Shown here: piece after piece, positions 48,585-57,926 of the stretch
How positions within the stretch are numbered: position 1 is the first letter of the stretch
Layout of the letters: each line of letters opens with the position of its first letter
NCBI RefSeq assembly: GCF_014196225.1
Contig: NZ_JACIDI010000003.1
Location: 1 to 64,000 of the forward strand
Length of the DNA: 64,000 nt
Reading direction: 5' to 3'
Source: Bacteroides pyogenes
GTDB lineage: Bacteria; Bacteroidota; Bacteroidia; Bacteroidales; Bacteroidaceae
Program-made: the position numbers and the translations under genes
The notes under the pieces: generated by a model
What the model saw: the letters and a program-made list of their open reading frames with translations, nothing else
What the model was told of the DNA's origin: nothing
Database searches by the model: none

Positions 48585-48678
48585 CGGATATATAGCGTAC
48601 TTTACCGTGCGTACATGAGCTGAAATCCGGCGGCTGATGTTTCCGGGTTGTCCACCCTATGTCTTTCCGGGTTGAAGG

Positions 48679-49023
48679 TTATTTTTTTCGTTCTTTCTCC
48701 TCTTCTTGCGGGATGCGGAAAGCGGTGTAAAGTTGAAGTATGGCGGCAATGGTGAGGCTGACGATCCATTCGTTCCCACGCGTGAAGAACATGAATACTC
48801 CTGTCAGTAGCAATGCTAAAGCTCCGAATATCTGTTGGATGCGCAGCCGGCGGAGTGTGCCGCTTTTTCCTTTAACGGGCGTATTCAGCTGGGCTAAAGC
48901 GAAACACCCGGCTCCTATGGTGTATATGTAGGGTGAATAGCTCCATCGGGTGATATAACTGGCAGCTCCGACAAGAATCATCACGGCGCCTGCGGCAAAA
49001 AGTGCGGGTATAAGTTGTTTCAT
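48679..49023 (-). CDS. Four-helix inner-membrane protein, unknown function
   Basis: 114 residues with four hydrophobic segments (about 5-22, 28-45, 65-80, 85-103) and a basic C-terminus (EEEKERKK). Its start overlaps the stop of the FtsB/DivIC-like gene by four bases, so the two are translationally coupled. No family is recognised. A role in the envelope near the divisome is possible from context only. Confidence 0.8.
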   Translation of the reverse strand: MKQLIPALFAAGAVMILVGAASYITRWSYSPYIYTIGAGCFALAQLNTPVKGKSGTLRRLRIQQIFGALALLLTGVFMFFTRGNEWIVSLTIAAILQLYTAFRIPQEEEKERKK

Positions 49024-49322
49024 TCTGTTTCCTCAAAAACGTAAATATCTTCGTTCGGCTTTTTCATCAGGTATTTCTCACGGGCTATCTGCTCTATCGC
49101 CTCAGGGTTGGTCTGCAACTCATTGAGCTTTTCGGTGCTCTCCTCGTACTCGGCTTTGTATTTTTCGATTTCCTTTTTGAGCTGGCTGATTTCCCGCTCG
49201 TATTTGAGGCGGCGATACAGGCTGTTCTCATCGAGAAACCCGATGATACAGACAAATATGCCGATGGTAATCATATACTTATGCCTGCGTATGTAACTCC
49301 AGATGCTGACTAATGTACCCAT
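49020..49322 (-). CDS. FtsB/DivIC-family cell-division protein
   Basis: 100 residues from ATG 49322. The longer frame to 49346 begins upstream of the likely transcription start and is rejected. It has a membrane helix (MITIGIFVCIIGFLDENSLY, about 18-35) and a coiled coil (REISQLKKEIEKYKAEYEES in part), then the conserved EQIAREKYLMKKPNEDIYVF. Family knowledge: FtsB/DivIC joins FtsL and FtsQ/DivIB in the divisome. Confidence 0.9.
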   Translation of the reverse strand: MGTLVSIWSYIRRHKYMITIGIFVCIIGFLDENSLYRRLKYEREISQLKKEIEKYKAEYEESTEKLNELQTNPEAIEQIAREKYLMKKPNEDIYVFEETE

Positions 49323-49343
49323 AATTCCTTCTTCATTTAATTG

Positions 49344-49437
49344 CAAAGATAAAACTAATAACTCAAAAACTTATCGCTTGCACCCTAAAACTTATCGCTC
49401 CATCATTGATTAGTTATCGCTTTTTTGTGTATTTTTG
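49344..49437. promoter_or_regulatory. Divergent promoters with three spaced TTATCGCT boxes
   Basis: A minus-strand -7 box TATCTTTG (49351-49344) serves the FtsB-like gene, and a plus-strand -7 box TATTTTTG (49430-49437) serves dnaX. Between them TTATCGCT occurs three times, at 49371, 49392 and 49414, so at 21- and 22-base steps (two helical turns). This fits a regulator that binds on one face of the DNA, or a three-unit relic of a tandem array. Confidence 0.6.
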
Positions 49438-49470
49438 CAGAAAGTCGAAAAAACAGAGAGAATCCCGGAC

Positions 49471-51486
49471 ATGGAAAACTATATCGTATCAGCCCGTAAG
49501 TATCGCCCCTCTACCTTCGAATCGGTGGTAGGGCAGCGGGCGCTGACTACCACATTGAAAAATGCGATCGCAACCCGAAAACTGGCTCACGCCTATCTGT
49601 TCTGCGGGCCTCGCGGTGTAGGAAAAACAACTTGCGCGCGTATCTTCGCCAAAACGATAAACTGCATGAACCCTACCGCCGAAGGAGAGGCTTGTAACGA
49701 ATGCGAGTCGTGCGTATCCTTCAACGAGCAGCGGTCGTACAACATCCATGAACTCGATGCCGCTTCGAACAATTCGGTAGACGATATCCGGCAGCTGGTG
49801 GAGCAGGTGCGTATTCCGCCGCAGATCGGGAAGTACAAAGTATACATTATCGATGAGGTGCATATGCTGTCCACTTCGGCTTTCAACGCTTTTCTGAAGA
49901 CATTGGAGGAACCGCCTCATCATGCTATTTTTATTCTTGCTACGACGGAGAAACATAAGATACTCCCGACCATCCTTTCACGCTGCCAGATTTACGATTT
50001 TAACCGTATCGGCGTGGAGGATACTGTGGAACATCTTTCGTATGTCGCCGCGAAAGAAGGAATATCAGCCGAGCCCGAAGCGTTGAATGTCATTGCCCTG
50101 AAGGCTGACGGAGGGATGCGCGACGCATTGTCTATTTTCGATCAGGTAGTGAGCTTTACCGGAGGGAATATTACGTATCAAGGCGTTATAGAGAACCTGA
50201 ACGTATTGGACTACGACTACTATTTCCGGTTAACCGATTGTTTCTTGTCGAATAACGTAAGCGGTGCGTTGTTGCTTTTCAACGATGTGTTGAACAAGGG
50301 ATTCGACGGAGGACATTTCATAACCGGTCTTTCAGCTCATTTTCGCGATTTGCTGGTCAGCAGAGATGCTGTTACTCTTTCTTTACTGCAAGTGGGGGCG
50401 AGCATTCGCGAACGTTATCAGGTGCAAGCCCGGAAATGCCCGTTGCCTTTCCTTTATCGTGCGATGAAGCTATGCAATGACTGCGATTTGAATTACCGTG
50501 CCAGCAAGAATAAGCGATTGCTGGTGGAACTGACTTTGATACAGGTTGCGCAGCTTACCGCCGAGGGGGACGATGCAGGTGCCGGGCATAGCCCTAAGCA
50601 ACAATTAAAACCCGTATTCTCACAATCCCGATCCACAGGTTCCGGTCAGCCGCAAACGGCTTCCGCTCAGCAGACAACAACGGTTGAGTCATCGGATCAG
50701 GTAATTTCCCGGCAATCTCAGGTTGCTTCTCCGTCTCCTGCGAAAGCAGCTTCCGGTAGTCCGCAAGCCGCTACGATGTCTGCACAGGCAACTCCCGTTC
50801 AATCGCAAGTGCCTGTTTCTACATCTTCTGAACAACCGCACCCCGGTGATTCACAGCATATGGCATCTTCCGTACAGGCTGTTGTGATACCCGTAGACAG
50901 CTCCCCCGCCGTAGTAGGGGAACCTCGGAGGGAAGTTTACCGTTCCGGTGCAGCCTCTCCTGTCGGAGAGATCGATTCTCCTGTGGCAAAGGAAGAACGA
51001 AAAGTTCCGAAGATGAGAATATCCAGTCTGGGCATGTCTATCAAGAATCCGCAACGCGAGCAGGAAGTGAATGTTGCTCCTGTCAATGCTCAGAAAGTTA
51101 ATTTGGGACCTGAAGAAGACTTTATTTTCAATGAAAGGGATTTGAATTACTATTGGCAGGAGTATGCCGGCAGTCTTCCTATGGAACAGGTAGCTATTGC
51201 GAAGCGCATGCAGGTACTCCGTCCCGTATTGCTTCATAATTCCACGACATTCGAGGTGGTGGTGGATAATGAAATTGCCGCAAAAGACTTTACGGCATTG
51301 ATTCCTGAACTGCAAACTTATCTTCGCGGACGCCTGAAGAACAGTAAAGTGGTGATGACGGTACGGGTCAGCGCCTCTACCGAAAATATTCTTCCCGTAG
51401 GGCGTGTGGAGAAATTCCAGATGATGGCCCGGAAGAATCAGTCGCTGATGCAACTGAAAGAGGAGTTCGGACTGGAGCTGTATTAA
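49471..51486 (+). CDS. dnaX: DNA polymerase III subunit gamma/tau
   Basis: 671 residues from ATG 49471 (MENYIVSARKYRPSTF). A start at 49435 would lie inside the promoter. The AAA+ clamp-loader domain has the P-loop GPRGVGKTT, a zinc cluster with CNECESC, DEVHMLS and the sensor segment in LATTEKHKILPTILSRC. The central part (about 385-520) is a Gln/Ser/Pro-rich linker. The C-terminal domain resembles tau (LNYYWQEYAGSL). A programmed frameshift site for gamma was not identified. Confidence 0.95.
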   Translation: MENYIVSARKYRPSTFESVVGQRALTTTLKNAIATRKLAHAYLFCGPRGVGKTTCARIFAKTINCMNPTAEGEACNECESCVSFNEQRSYNIHELDAASNNSVDDIRQLVEQVRIPPQIGKYKVYIIDEVHMLSTSAFNAFLKTLEEPPHHAIFILATTEKHKILPTILSRCQIYDFNRIGVEDTVEHLSYVAAKEGISAEPEALNVIALKADGGMRDALSIFDQVVSFTGGNITYQGVIENLNVLDYDYYFRLTDCFLSNNVSGALLLFNDVLNKGFDGGHFITGLSAHFRDLLVSRDAVTLSLLQVGASIRERYQVQARKCPLPFLYRAMKLCNDCDLNYRASKNKRLLVELTLIQVAQLTAEGDDAGAGHSPKQQLKPVFSQSRSTGSGQPQTASAQQTTTVESSDQVISRQSQVASPSPAKAASGSPQAATMSAQATPVQSQVPVSTSSEQPHPGDSQHMASSVQAVVIPVDSSPAVVGEPRREVYRSGAASPVGEIDSPVAKEERKVPKMRISSLGMSIKNPQREQEVNVAPVNAQKVNLGPEEDFIFNERDLNYYWQEYAGSLPMEQVAIAKRMQVLRPVLLHNSTTFEVVVDNEIAAKDFTALIPELQTYLRGRLKNSKVVMTVRVSASTENILPVGRVEKFQMMARKNQSLMQLKEEFGLELY

Positions 51487-51490
51487 TTAA

Positions 51491-51724
51491 TCATTGACGG
51501 TCGTTTATCCGGCTGCCATATCCGTCGCTATATCTTTCATCAGGCATTACGATCCACAGAATGATATAAACGATGGTTCCTGCAAATGCGGTAAAGATAG
51601 TAGCCAGTACATACACAACCCTTAAAAGGCTGATGTCCCATCCGAAATATTCTGCCAGCCCTCCGCATACTCCGGCTATCATGCGTTCTTTTCGCGAACG
51701 AGTCAATTTCTTGTTTCCTTTCAT
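51491..51724 (-). CDS. PspC-domain small membrane protein
   Basis: 77 residues. The PspC domain covers residues 5-65: KLTRSRKERMIAGVCGGLAEYFGWD given here in parts, RVVYVLATIFTAF and YIILWIVMPDE. One or two membrane helices are predicted. Family knowledge: PspC responds to envelope stress in E. coli. Stand-alone forms are widespread and undefined. It ends four bases from the dnaX stop (convergent). Confidence 0.9.
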   Translation of the reverse strand: MKGNKKLTRSRKERMIAGVCGGLAEYFGWDISLLRVVYVLATIFTAFAGTIVYIILWIVMPDERYSDGYGSRINDRQ

Positions 51725-51776
51725 GGCGGTATCCTTATTTTTATTTCTAATTGGATGTTTTTTATTTAAAACAAGA

Positions 51777-51807
51777 AAGTCCTGTAAATCTTTTGTTTAC
51801 AGGACTT
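51777..51807 (-). terminator. Terminator of tRNA-His
   Basis: A perfect 12-bp stem (AAGTCCTGTAAA with TTTACAGGACTT) with a 7-base loop lies directly after the tRNA 3' end on the minus strand, followed by a T-rich run. Confidence 0.8.
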
Positions 51808-51815
51808 CTTTATCG

Positions 51816-51890
51816 GGTGGCAGACCGGACTCGAACCGGCGACATTCAGAACCACAATCTGACGCTCTAACCAACTGAACTACAGCCACC
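51816..51890 (-). tRNA. tRNA-His (anticodon GUG)
   Basis: 75 bases including the extra 5' G typical of tRNA-His, which faces C73. The anticodon stem UCAGA/UCUGA encloses UUGUGGU with anticodon GUG. The T arm GCCGG/CCGGU has loop UUCGAGU. The acceptor stem shows one U-U mismatch near its base. CCA is not encoded. Confidence 0.95.
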
Positions 51891-51934
51891 ATGTTTGCAT
51901 TTCTCTAATGCGGTGCAAAGATAGCTATTCTCTT

Positions 51935-53074
51935 TCAATCTCCAAAAGATTTTGCTACTTTTTTATAGAAATCATACTCTTTTATTCCCTGATTGTGCCT
52001 TCTGAAAAGCGATTGAGTGTCATTGACAAAGATTTTCAATGATTTACGTGCTTCCATGGGGATTGAATCTTCGGGTAGATTGACGGGGAGTATCCGGTAG
52101 TTTTTCTTTCCTGAAAGAGCAGGACGGGCAGTCCATACCAGACTGTAAGCGCAATCGTGAAGCCGGACGGTTCCGCTTTTTATAAATTCCATTCTAAGCA
52201 TCACGCCTCCGTCTGTGCCTCGCAACGACATGTTCGAGATATAATTGCCCAGTGAGTAAGCTATCAAATGTTTCTCATTGGTCAGGCTGTCTGTGCGCAC
52301 TTCCATCGGCTGTACGACATGCGGATGAGAACCGATGACATGGTTTACTCCTTTTTCTATTAGCCAGTCGGCCAGACGGATTTGTTCCGGATCGGGGAGC
52401 GATCGGTATTCGGTTCCCCAATGCATATAAGCAATGATTATATCCGGTTTAAGTGTTTTGCTTGCTTCTATATCTTCGGCAATGAGCGTGGTGTCTATAT
52501 AGTTCACCATGTTGGGCGATGTGACGGCAATTCCGTTGGTGTCATACGTGTAGCTGAGTAAAGCGATACGAAAACCGTTTTTTTCGAGAAGGAGAGGGGA
52601 TCGTTTGTTGCGATCTTCCCTATCGGTGTAAGTGCCTGTATGCTGTATGCCGCAAGAATCGAGTTGCCGTATCGTCCGCTCCAATCCTTTCCTGCCGCGG
52701 TCGAGACAATGATTGTTGGCGGTAACCAGTACATTGAATCCGGCATTGCGGATTGCTTGTAGAAACTCGTCGGGGGCGCTGAACGCAGGATATCCTTTGT
52801 ATGGCTTGCCTCCTAAGGTTACCTCCAGATTTGCGATGGCAAAGTCTGCCCGGTGCGCTTCTTCTTTGATATATTCAAAGCAAGGGGAATAATCGTATGT
52901 AGATGAATCGGTAAGCGCGGCGTCGATTTGAGCCTGATGCTGCATGAGGTCTCCCGCAAAAAGGAGTCGCAGCGTATCCGAAGAGATGATATTTTCGACA
53001 CCTCCCCTTATCTGCGATTGCGAAGTGCAGGATAAGGAGAGGAGTATAAGGACCGGAAACAAAAAATGTCTCAT
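51935..53074 (-). CDS. CapA-family (PgsA-like) lipoprotein, metallophosphatase fold
   Basis: 379 residues from ATG 53074. The frame continues to 53476 only because it overlaps folD. A lipobox ends the signal (LSLSCTSQ). The CapA fold is seen in [55 protein letters not shown] and [13 protein letters not shown], which include the metal ligands Asp, Asn and His. Family knowledge: CapA/PgsA takes part in poly-gamma-glutamate anchoring, but orphans like this are of unknown role. Its start overlaps the folD stop by four bases (ATGA). Confidence 0.9.
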   Translation of the reverse strand: MRHFLFPVLILLSLSCTSQSQIRGGVENIISSDTLRLLFAGDLMQHQAQIDAALTDSSTYDYSPCFEYIKEEAHRADFAIANLEVTLGGKPYKGYPAFSAPDEFLQAIRNAGFNVLVTANNHCLDRGRKGLERTIRQLDSCGIQHTGTYTDREDRNKRSPLLLEKNGFRIALLSYTYDTNGIAVTSPNMVNYIDTTLIAEDIEASKTLKPDIIIAYMHWGTEYRSLPDPEQIRLADWLIEKGVNHVIGSHPHVVQPMEVRTDSLTNEKHLIAYSLGNYISNMSLRGTDGGVMLRMEFIKSGTVRLHDCAYSLVWTARPALSGKKNYRILPVNLPEDSIPMEARKSLKIFVNDTQSLFRRHNQGIKEYDFYKKVAKSFGD

Positions 53075-53952
53075 GGGTAGATGGCTTTCTTTCCGGCCAA
53101 GAGTGTATTCTTCATCAATGAAACGATAGTCATCGGACCTACACCGCCGGGAACCGGAGTTATGTATGAGCATTTCGGAGATACTTCGTCGAACTTCACG
53201 TCGCCTGTCAGTTTGAATCCGGACTTTCTGGAAGTGTCCGGAACGCGTGTGGTTCCCACATCGATTACTACGGCACCCTGTTTCACCATGTCGGCTTTCA
53301 CAAATTCGGGCTGTCCCAAAGCGGCGATGATGATGTCTGCTTCCCGGCATTCTTTCATCAGGTCTTTGCTCCGGCTGTGGCATACGGTTACCGTGGCATC
53401 GCCCGGATACGTTTTTTGCATCATCAAGGCAGCCATCGGTTTGCCTACGATGTTGCTGCGTCCGAGCACAACGCACTTCTTGCCGGAAGTCTCTATCTTA
53501 TAGCGTTTCAGCAGTTCGAGGATTCCGTTCGGAGTAGCCGAAACGTAACAAGGCAATCCGATCGACATTCGTCCCACATTGATCGGGTGGAAGCCGTCCA
53601 CGTCTTTACGGTAATCGATGGTTTCGATCACCTTTTGCTCGGAGATGTGTTTGGGCAGAGGGAGTTGCACGATGAATCCGTCCACATCGTTGTCTTTGTT
53701 CAGTTCGCGTACTTTGGCAAGAAGCTCTTCTTCAGTCACATCGCTTTCGTAGCGGATGAGCGAAGACTTGAAACCGCATGCTTCGCATGCTTTGACCTTA
53801 GCCGCTACATAGGTTTCGCTACCACCGTCGTGTCCTACGAGGATGGCTGCCAGATGCGGACGTTTTCCGCCGTGTGCTACGATTTCAGCCACTTCGGCGG
53901 CAATTTCCCGCTTCACTTGTTCCGAAATGGCTTTTCCGTCTATCAGGGTCAT
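53071..53952 (-). CDS. folD: Methylenetetrahydrofolate dehydrogenase / cyclohydrolase
   Basis: 293 residues with the FolD signatures: [19 protein letters not shown] in parts, with the catalytic Lys of [21 protein letters not shown], the NADP-binding [11 protein letters not shown] near 168 and [11 protein letters not shown] near 270. It links one-carbon folate states in the cytosol. The stop overlaps the capA start, an unusual pairing of a folate enzyme with an envelope lipoprotein. Confidence 0.97.
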   Translation of the reverse strand: MTLIDGKAISEQVKREIAAEVAEIVAHGGKRPHLAAILVGHDGGSETYVAAKVKACEACGFKSSLIRYESDVTEEELLAKVRELNKDNDVDGFIVQLPLPKHISEQKVIETIDYRKDVDGFHPINVGRMSIGLPCYVSATPNGILELLKRYKIETSGKKCVVLGRSNIVGKPMAALMMQKTYPGDATVTVCHSRSKDLMKECREADIIIAALGQPEFVKADMVKQGAVVIDVGTTRVPDTSRKSGFKLTGDVKFDEVSPKCSYITPVPGGVGPMTIVSLMKNTLLAGKKAIYP

Positions 53953-53995
53953 TTTTTAAGGTATTTATTGTTGATGGATATTTTTTGCGGTACGG

Positions 53996-55318
53996 TTATC
54001 TTCTCATCTTGGGCATCATTTTGCCCATTTTGCTGCCAGTCACCATCTTCATCATCTTACGGGTTTGCTCGAACTGTTTCAATAGGCGGTTCACTTCTTG
54101 AATACTTGTTCCGCTACCTTTGGCAATACGTGCGCGACGCGATCCGTTCAGTATTTCCGGATTGGAACGTTCTGACGGAGTCATGGAGTGAATGATGGCT
54201 TCGATGCTCTTGAAAGCGTTGTCGTCGATGTCGATGTCTTTGATGGCTTTTCCTACACCCGGAATCATGGATGCAAGCTCTTTCAGGTTACCCATCTTCT
54301 TGATTTGAGCGATTTGGCTGAGGAAATCGTTGAAGTCGAACTGATTCTTGGCTATTTTCTTTTGCAGCCGTTTCGCTTCTTCTTCATCGTATTGTTCCTG
54401 AGCGCGTTCTACCAGTGAAACGATGTCGCCCATTCCTAAGATACGGTCGGCCATACGTGCCGGATGGAATTGGTCGATGGCATCGAGTTTCTCGCCCGTA
54501 CCTACAAACTTAATCGGTTTGTTGACAACCGAGCGGATAGAAAGAGCCGCACCGCCGCGTGTGTCACCGTCGAGCTTCGTCAATACCACACCGTTGAAGT
54601 CGAGACGTTCATTGAACTCTTTGGCTGTATTCACGGCATCCTGACCGGTCATGGAGTCTACCACGAACAGAATTTCGTTGGGATTAATGGCTTGTTTGAT
54701 GGCGGCGATCTCGTTCATCATCAGCTCGTCGATAGCCAGACGTCCGGCGGTATCGACAATCACAAGGTCGTATCCTTTGGCTTTTGCCTCCTGAATGGCG
54801 TGCCGGGCGATTTCTACGGGGTTTTTGCTGTCGGGTTCCGAGTACATAGGTACACCGATCTGTTCCGACAATACGCGCAACTGTTCGATTGCCGCAGGAC
54901 GGTAAACGTCGCAAGCTACAAGTAACGGCTTACGGTTCTTCTTGGTCTTCAACATGCGTGCCAGTTTACCCGAGAAAGTGGTCTTACCCGAGCCTTGCAA
55001 TCCGGACATCAGAATGACTGCCGGGCGCGCGTCGATATTGATTTCCGCAGTTTCCCCGCCCATCAGTTGTGTCAGTTCGTCGTGAACGATTTTCACCATC
55101 AGCTGGCTTGGTTTCACGGCTGTAAGCACATTCTGCCCGAGAGCTTTTTCCTTTACCGTATCGGTGAAGTTTTTTGCAACCTTATAGTTGACGTCGGCAT
55201 CGAGCAATGCCTTGCGTACGTCTTTCAGCGTTTCCGCTACGTTAATCTCGGTGATTTTTCCTTCACCTTTCAGAATCTTGAACGACCGTTCCAGTCTTTC
55301 ACTTAAATTATCGAACAT
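53996..55318 (-). CDS. ffh: Signal recognition particle protein Ffh
   Basis: 440 residues in N, G and M domains. The G domain has GLQGSGKTTFSGKLA, DTAGRLAID and TKLDGDTRGGAAL. The M domain (about 300-440) includes ERSNPEILNGSRRARIAKGSG in parts and ends KMGKMMPKMRR. Family knowledge: with 4.5S RNA it brings nascent membrane proteins to FtsY. A minus-strand TACTTTTG box at 55362-55355 is the likely promoter. The SRP RNA gene was not found here. Confidence 0.97.
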   Translation of the reverse strand: MFDNLSERLERSFKILKGEGKITEINVAETLKDVRKALLDADVNYKVAKNFTDTVKEKALGQNVLTAVKPSQLMVKIVHDELTQLMGGETAEINIDARPAVILMSGLQGSGKTTFSGKLARMLKTKKNRKPLLVACDVYRPAAIEQLRVLSEQIGVPMYSEPDSKNPVEIARHAIQEAKAKGYDLVIVDTAGRLAIDELMMNEIAAIKQAINPNEILFVVDSMTGQDAVNTAKEFNERLDFNGVVLTKLDGDTRGGAALSIRSVVNKPIKFVGTGEKLDAIDQFHPARMADRILGMGDIVSLVERAQEQYDEEEAKRLQKKIAKNQFDFNDFLSQIAQIKKMGNLKELASMIPGVGKAIKDIDIDDNAFKSIEAIIHSMTPSERSNPEILNGSRRARIAKGSGTSIQEVNRLLKQFEQTRKMMKMVTGSKMGKMMPKMRR

Positions 55319-55379
55319 AGTTATTTAATTACGAATTAGACGAATTACAGGCTGCAAAAGTACAAAATTCTCCTGTATT

Positions 55380-56702
55380 TCATATCCTTTTGTGTTGCCA
55401 TTTTGCTTTTTTGAGATAAATATAGCTGGTTATCAGTAACAGCGTATAGTACAATATCTCAATCGTAAAGCAGATTTCCACCGGAGCCTTGAGCCAAATG
55501 CCGACAATGAGTATGTAGGCGCCATAAGCAACCAGTGTAATCACTTCGAGCAGTAGAGCGGCCTGCGTGTTGCCTGTACCGGAAATCCCGTTGAACGCGA
55601 TGCCGGCTACCGACGCGATGAGCATGGCAAAGCAAATGACGTAGACCGAAGGAACGGATTCTGCAATGAGCGCCTGCTCGTTGGTGTAGATGGAAAGCAG
55701 CGGTTGTGTGAAAAGAACCGATACCGTAACCAGTCCGAGCATGATGAAGAATGAGAGCCGCCCGATTTTGTTGATTAACGGAATCACGTATTGCGCACCT
55801 CCCGCACCGATGGTGTTGCTGACGAGACTGTTGCTGGTGGTGCCCAGCGCATGAACCGGGATCAGGAGAATCAGATAAATGCTTCGCACGATGTTTGCGA
55901 TAGCCAGTTCGCGTTGTCCCAACCGCTCCACAGCGACGAAAAAGACGAACCAGATAGCCATTGACAAGAAATATTGGAGCATGGTGAAGGAGGAGATGCT
56001 TAGTACCCTCTTCAAGAGATCCCAATTGAACGAACGCAGGTGGTTCAGTCCATATCTTTTCAGATCGACGGTAGCGTAAGTATACATAAGAAAGAAGCAC
56101 ACTGAGCCGGCTTCTGCCAGAACAGAGGCAATAGCCGCTCCCTTGATGCCCATTTCGGGCAGTCCGAAGTTGCCGAATATCAGGGCATAGTCGAGTATCA
56201 CATTGATGAGCGCCATCACTGCGGCATTGATGGTAAGTACTTTGGTACGGGTGATGCCGATGTATAAAGCGCGAAACATGACGTTGACAGCCGCGAAAAA
56301 GAATCCATAGATACGCCACTCGAGGAATTCCATCGTTCCTTCGTAAATGGGTTCCGAAGAGATAAGCAGGCGCATGATGTCCCCTCCGAACGCTTGGGTA
56401 AAACCGAATAGAAATAAGGCTACCGCCAGTAAGAACATAGAGCCTTGTATCATGACCGGGCCTACATCCGTGTAACGCTCTTCTCCGTTACGCCGGGCTA
56501 TGACGATCTGCGAGCCGGTGCTGAAACCGAAAGCCACGGTAAATACGCATATATAAAACAGACCTCCCATGGCCGAAGCTCCAAGGGCTACTTCTCCTAC
56601 GTGTCCGAGAAAGGCGGTGTCGGTGACATTAATGATGTTTTGGGCCAGCAGGCTCAATAAGATAGGGAAACTGACATTCCAGATCTGTTTGTTGGTATAC
56701 AT
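55380..56702 (-). CDS. MATE-family efflux transporter
   Basis: 440 residues with twelve predicted helices in two MatE halves (about 10-170 and 235-400). Typical words are FPILLSLLAQNIINVTDTAFLGHVG (in parts), GFSTGSQIVIARRNGE and TRTKVLTINAAVMALINVILDYALIFG (in parts). Family knowledge: it exports drugs or metabolites using sodium or proton gradients. The substrate is unknown. A minus-strand TATCTTTG box at 56737-56730 is likely its promoter. Confidence 0.93.
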   Translation of the reverse strand: MYTNKQIWNVSFPILLSLLAQNIINVTDTAFLGHVGEVALGASAMGGLFYICVFTVAFGFSTGSQIVIARRNGEERYTDVGPVMIQGSMFLLAVALFLFGFTQAFGGDIMRLLISSEPIYEGTMEFLEWRIYGFFFAAVNVMFRALYIGITRTKVLTINAAVMALINVILDYALIFGNFGLPEMGIKGAAIASVLAEAGSVCFFLMYTYATVDLKRYGLNHLRSFNWDLLKRVLSISSFTMLQYFLSMAIWFVFFVAVERLGQRELAIANIVRSIYLILLIPVHALGTTSNSLVSNTIGAGGAQYVIPLINKIGRLSFFIMLGLVTVSVLFTQPLLSIYTNEQALIAESVPSVYVICFAMLIASVAGIAFNGISGTGNTQAALLLEVITLVAYGAYILIVGIWLKAPVEICFTIEILYYTLLLITSYIYLKKAKWQHKRI

Positions 56703-56904
56703 GTGTATAAAGCGTTATTTGGCAATGCGCAAAGATAGCTCTTTATTTCAAATTATAGTTTCCCTTAAAACGATTTGACTTTTTGTTTTGCCTTATTCTG
56801 AGAATATATCCGCAATGTCAAAGACGGTATTATTAAAAGAGGAGCGCATAGAAACCGCTTTACTGCGGTTTCCGTACACTCCTTTATACTTCAGGCATTT
56901 TAGT

Positions 56905-57172
56905 TCAGAACAAGTGGGCTGCATTGAAGAAAGTTATGTATGTAAACGTGCTACCCGGCACAGTGAACTTCTTGCCGTTAGTTTCTGTCGGTTCTACCTT
57001 CCCACCGATGTCGAAGAGCAATTTTCTGTTGTGCGGCACATAAACCGAATGGCATATATCGTCAATGTGCAGCTGTTGCCGTCATGTCGGTGGTGAACCC
57101 TTTCAGAGATGTTTCAAGTTTCGAATGAATGTGTCAATACGGATTGAAGGCGAAAGTGTAGACGAATGTCAA
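56905..57172 (-). pseudogene. Decayed C-terminal remnant of a secreted or outer-membrane protein
   Basis: The minus strand reads as protein in switching frames: LTFVYTFAFNPY then a stop (about 57172-57135), KLETSLKGFTTDMTATAAH (about 57122-57066), and then SVYVPHNRKLLFDIGGKVEP and TNGKKFTVPGSTFTYITFFN ending AAHLF with a stop at 56905-56907. Codon choice and the aromatic strand pattern are protein-like. No intact gene is present in the 537-base gap, which also holds a GAAACCGC/GCGGTTTC hairpin at 56851-56872. Family not recognised. Confidence 0.5.
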
Positions 57173-57239
57173 CCCTGTCGCTTTCCGAATTTAGGAATAG
57201 CATTCTCTTTTCGTCGACAAAAACAATATTAGTGAATGA

Positions 57240-57884
57240 TTAAAACCGGATACCAGTCGAAAGCCCAAGATTCCAGTTCTGTGCTTTATCGTTGCCTTTT
57301 TGCATGATGTTGATGAGTCCGAAATCGCAGTGCATACCGAAACGGAATTGCCGGAAGTCGACAGCCGCACCGACAACCATTCCACAATCGAACCGTTTCA
57401 GAGCGATGCTGCTAAATGTGTCCTGCTTATGGTCTCCCTCAGTAATTTGGCCATTCACACCATAAGACAGATAAGGGCCTGCATCAATGATGAGAGCCAG
57501 TTCGTCTGTCATCTGGAGTTTATAACCTACGGTGAGAGGAAGCTGAATGTAGTTCGCATTGATGTGTTGATCGTCAGGACTAAGCTCTACGATAGGGCCT
57601 TTGATAGTATATTCCAATCCCGCAAGTAGGTAGATCTCGTTTGTGAACGCATAGTCTATCGTAATGCCTGCGTGAAAACCTGCTTTAGCCTTAATGTTGT
57701 TGTAGTTGCCACCTCCGATGCTACTCACATTGAGTCCCGCTTTGACACCCCACTGTGTGCGTTTATTGGGAACTTGTCTTTGTTGTTGCGCCCATGAGAC
57801 TGTTGTAACCATGACCAAAAAAGCGACTGTTAGAACAACTCTTTTTGAAACGTTGACTACGGTAACTGTGATTTTCTTTTTCAT
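57240..57884 (-). CDS. PorT-type outer-membrane beta-barrel protein
   Basis: 214 residues. A signal peptide of about 32 residues ends TTVSWAQQ. The mature part is an eight-strand-like barrel with WGVKAGLNVSSIGGGNY, GFHAGITIDYAF, YLLAGLEYTIKG, LPLTVGYKLQ and a C-terminal strand WNLGLSTGIRF. The family (outer membrane protein beta-barrel/PorT) is common in Bacteroidetes and generally of unknown role. It ends the minus-strand run that starts at 62351, with spacing of about 42 bases from the GLUG protein. Confidence 0.88.
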   Translation of the reverse strand: MKKKITVTVVNVSKRVVLTVAFLVMVTTVSWAQQQRQVPNKRTQWGVKAGLNVSSIGGGNYNNIKAKAGFHAGITIDYAFTNEIYLLAGLEYTIKGPIVELSPDDQHINANYIQLPLTVGYKLQMTDELALIIDAGPYLSYGVNGQITEGDHKQDTFSSIALKRFDCGMVVGAAVDFRQFRFGMHCDFGLINIMQKGNDKAQNWNLGLSTGIRF

Positions 57885-57926
57885 AATAATAATGTATGAG
57901 TAGTGTGAATGAATATTTGTTGTTTG

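Noticed and set aside
53075..53476. N-terminal extension of the CapA protein
   Set aside because: The extra 134 residues are the antisense-free alternative frame of folD and lack any signal. The lipoprotein signal starts at the ATG at 53074.
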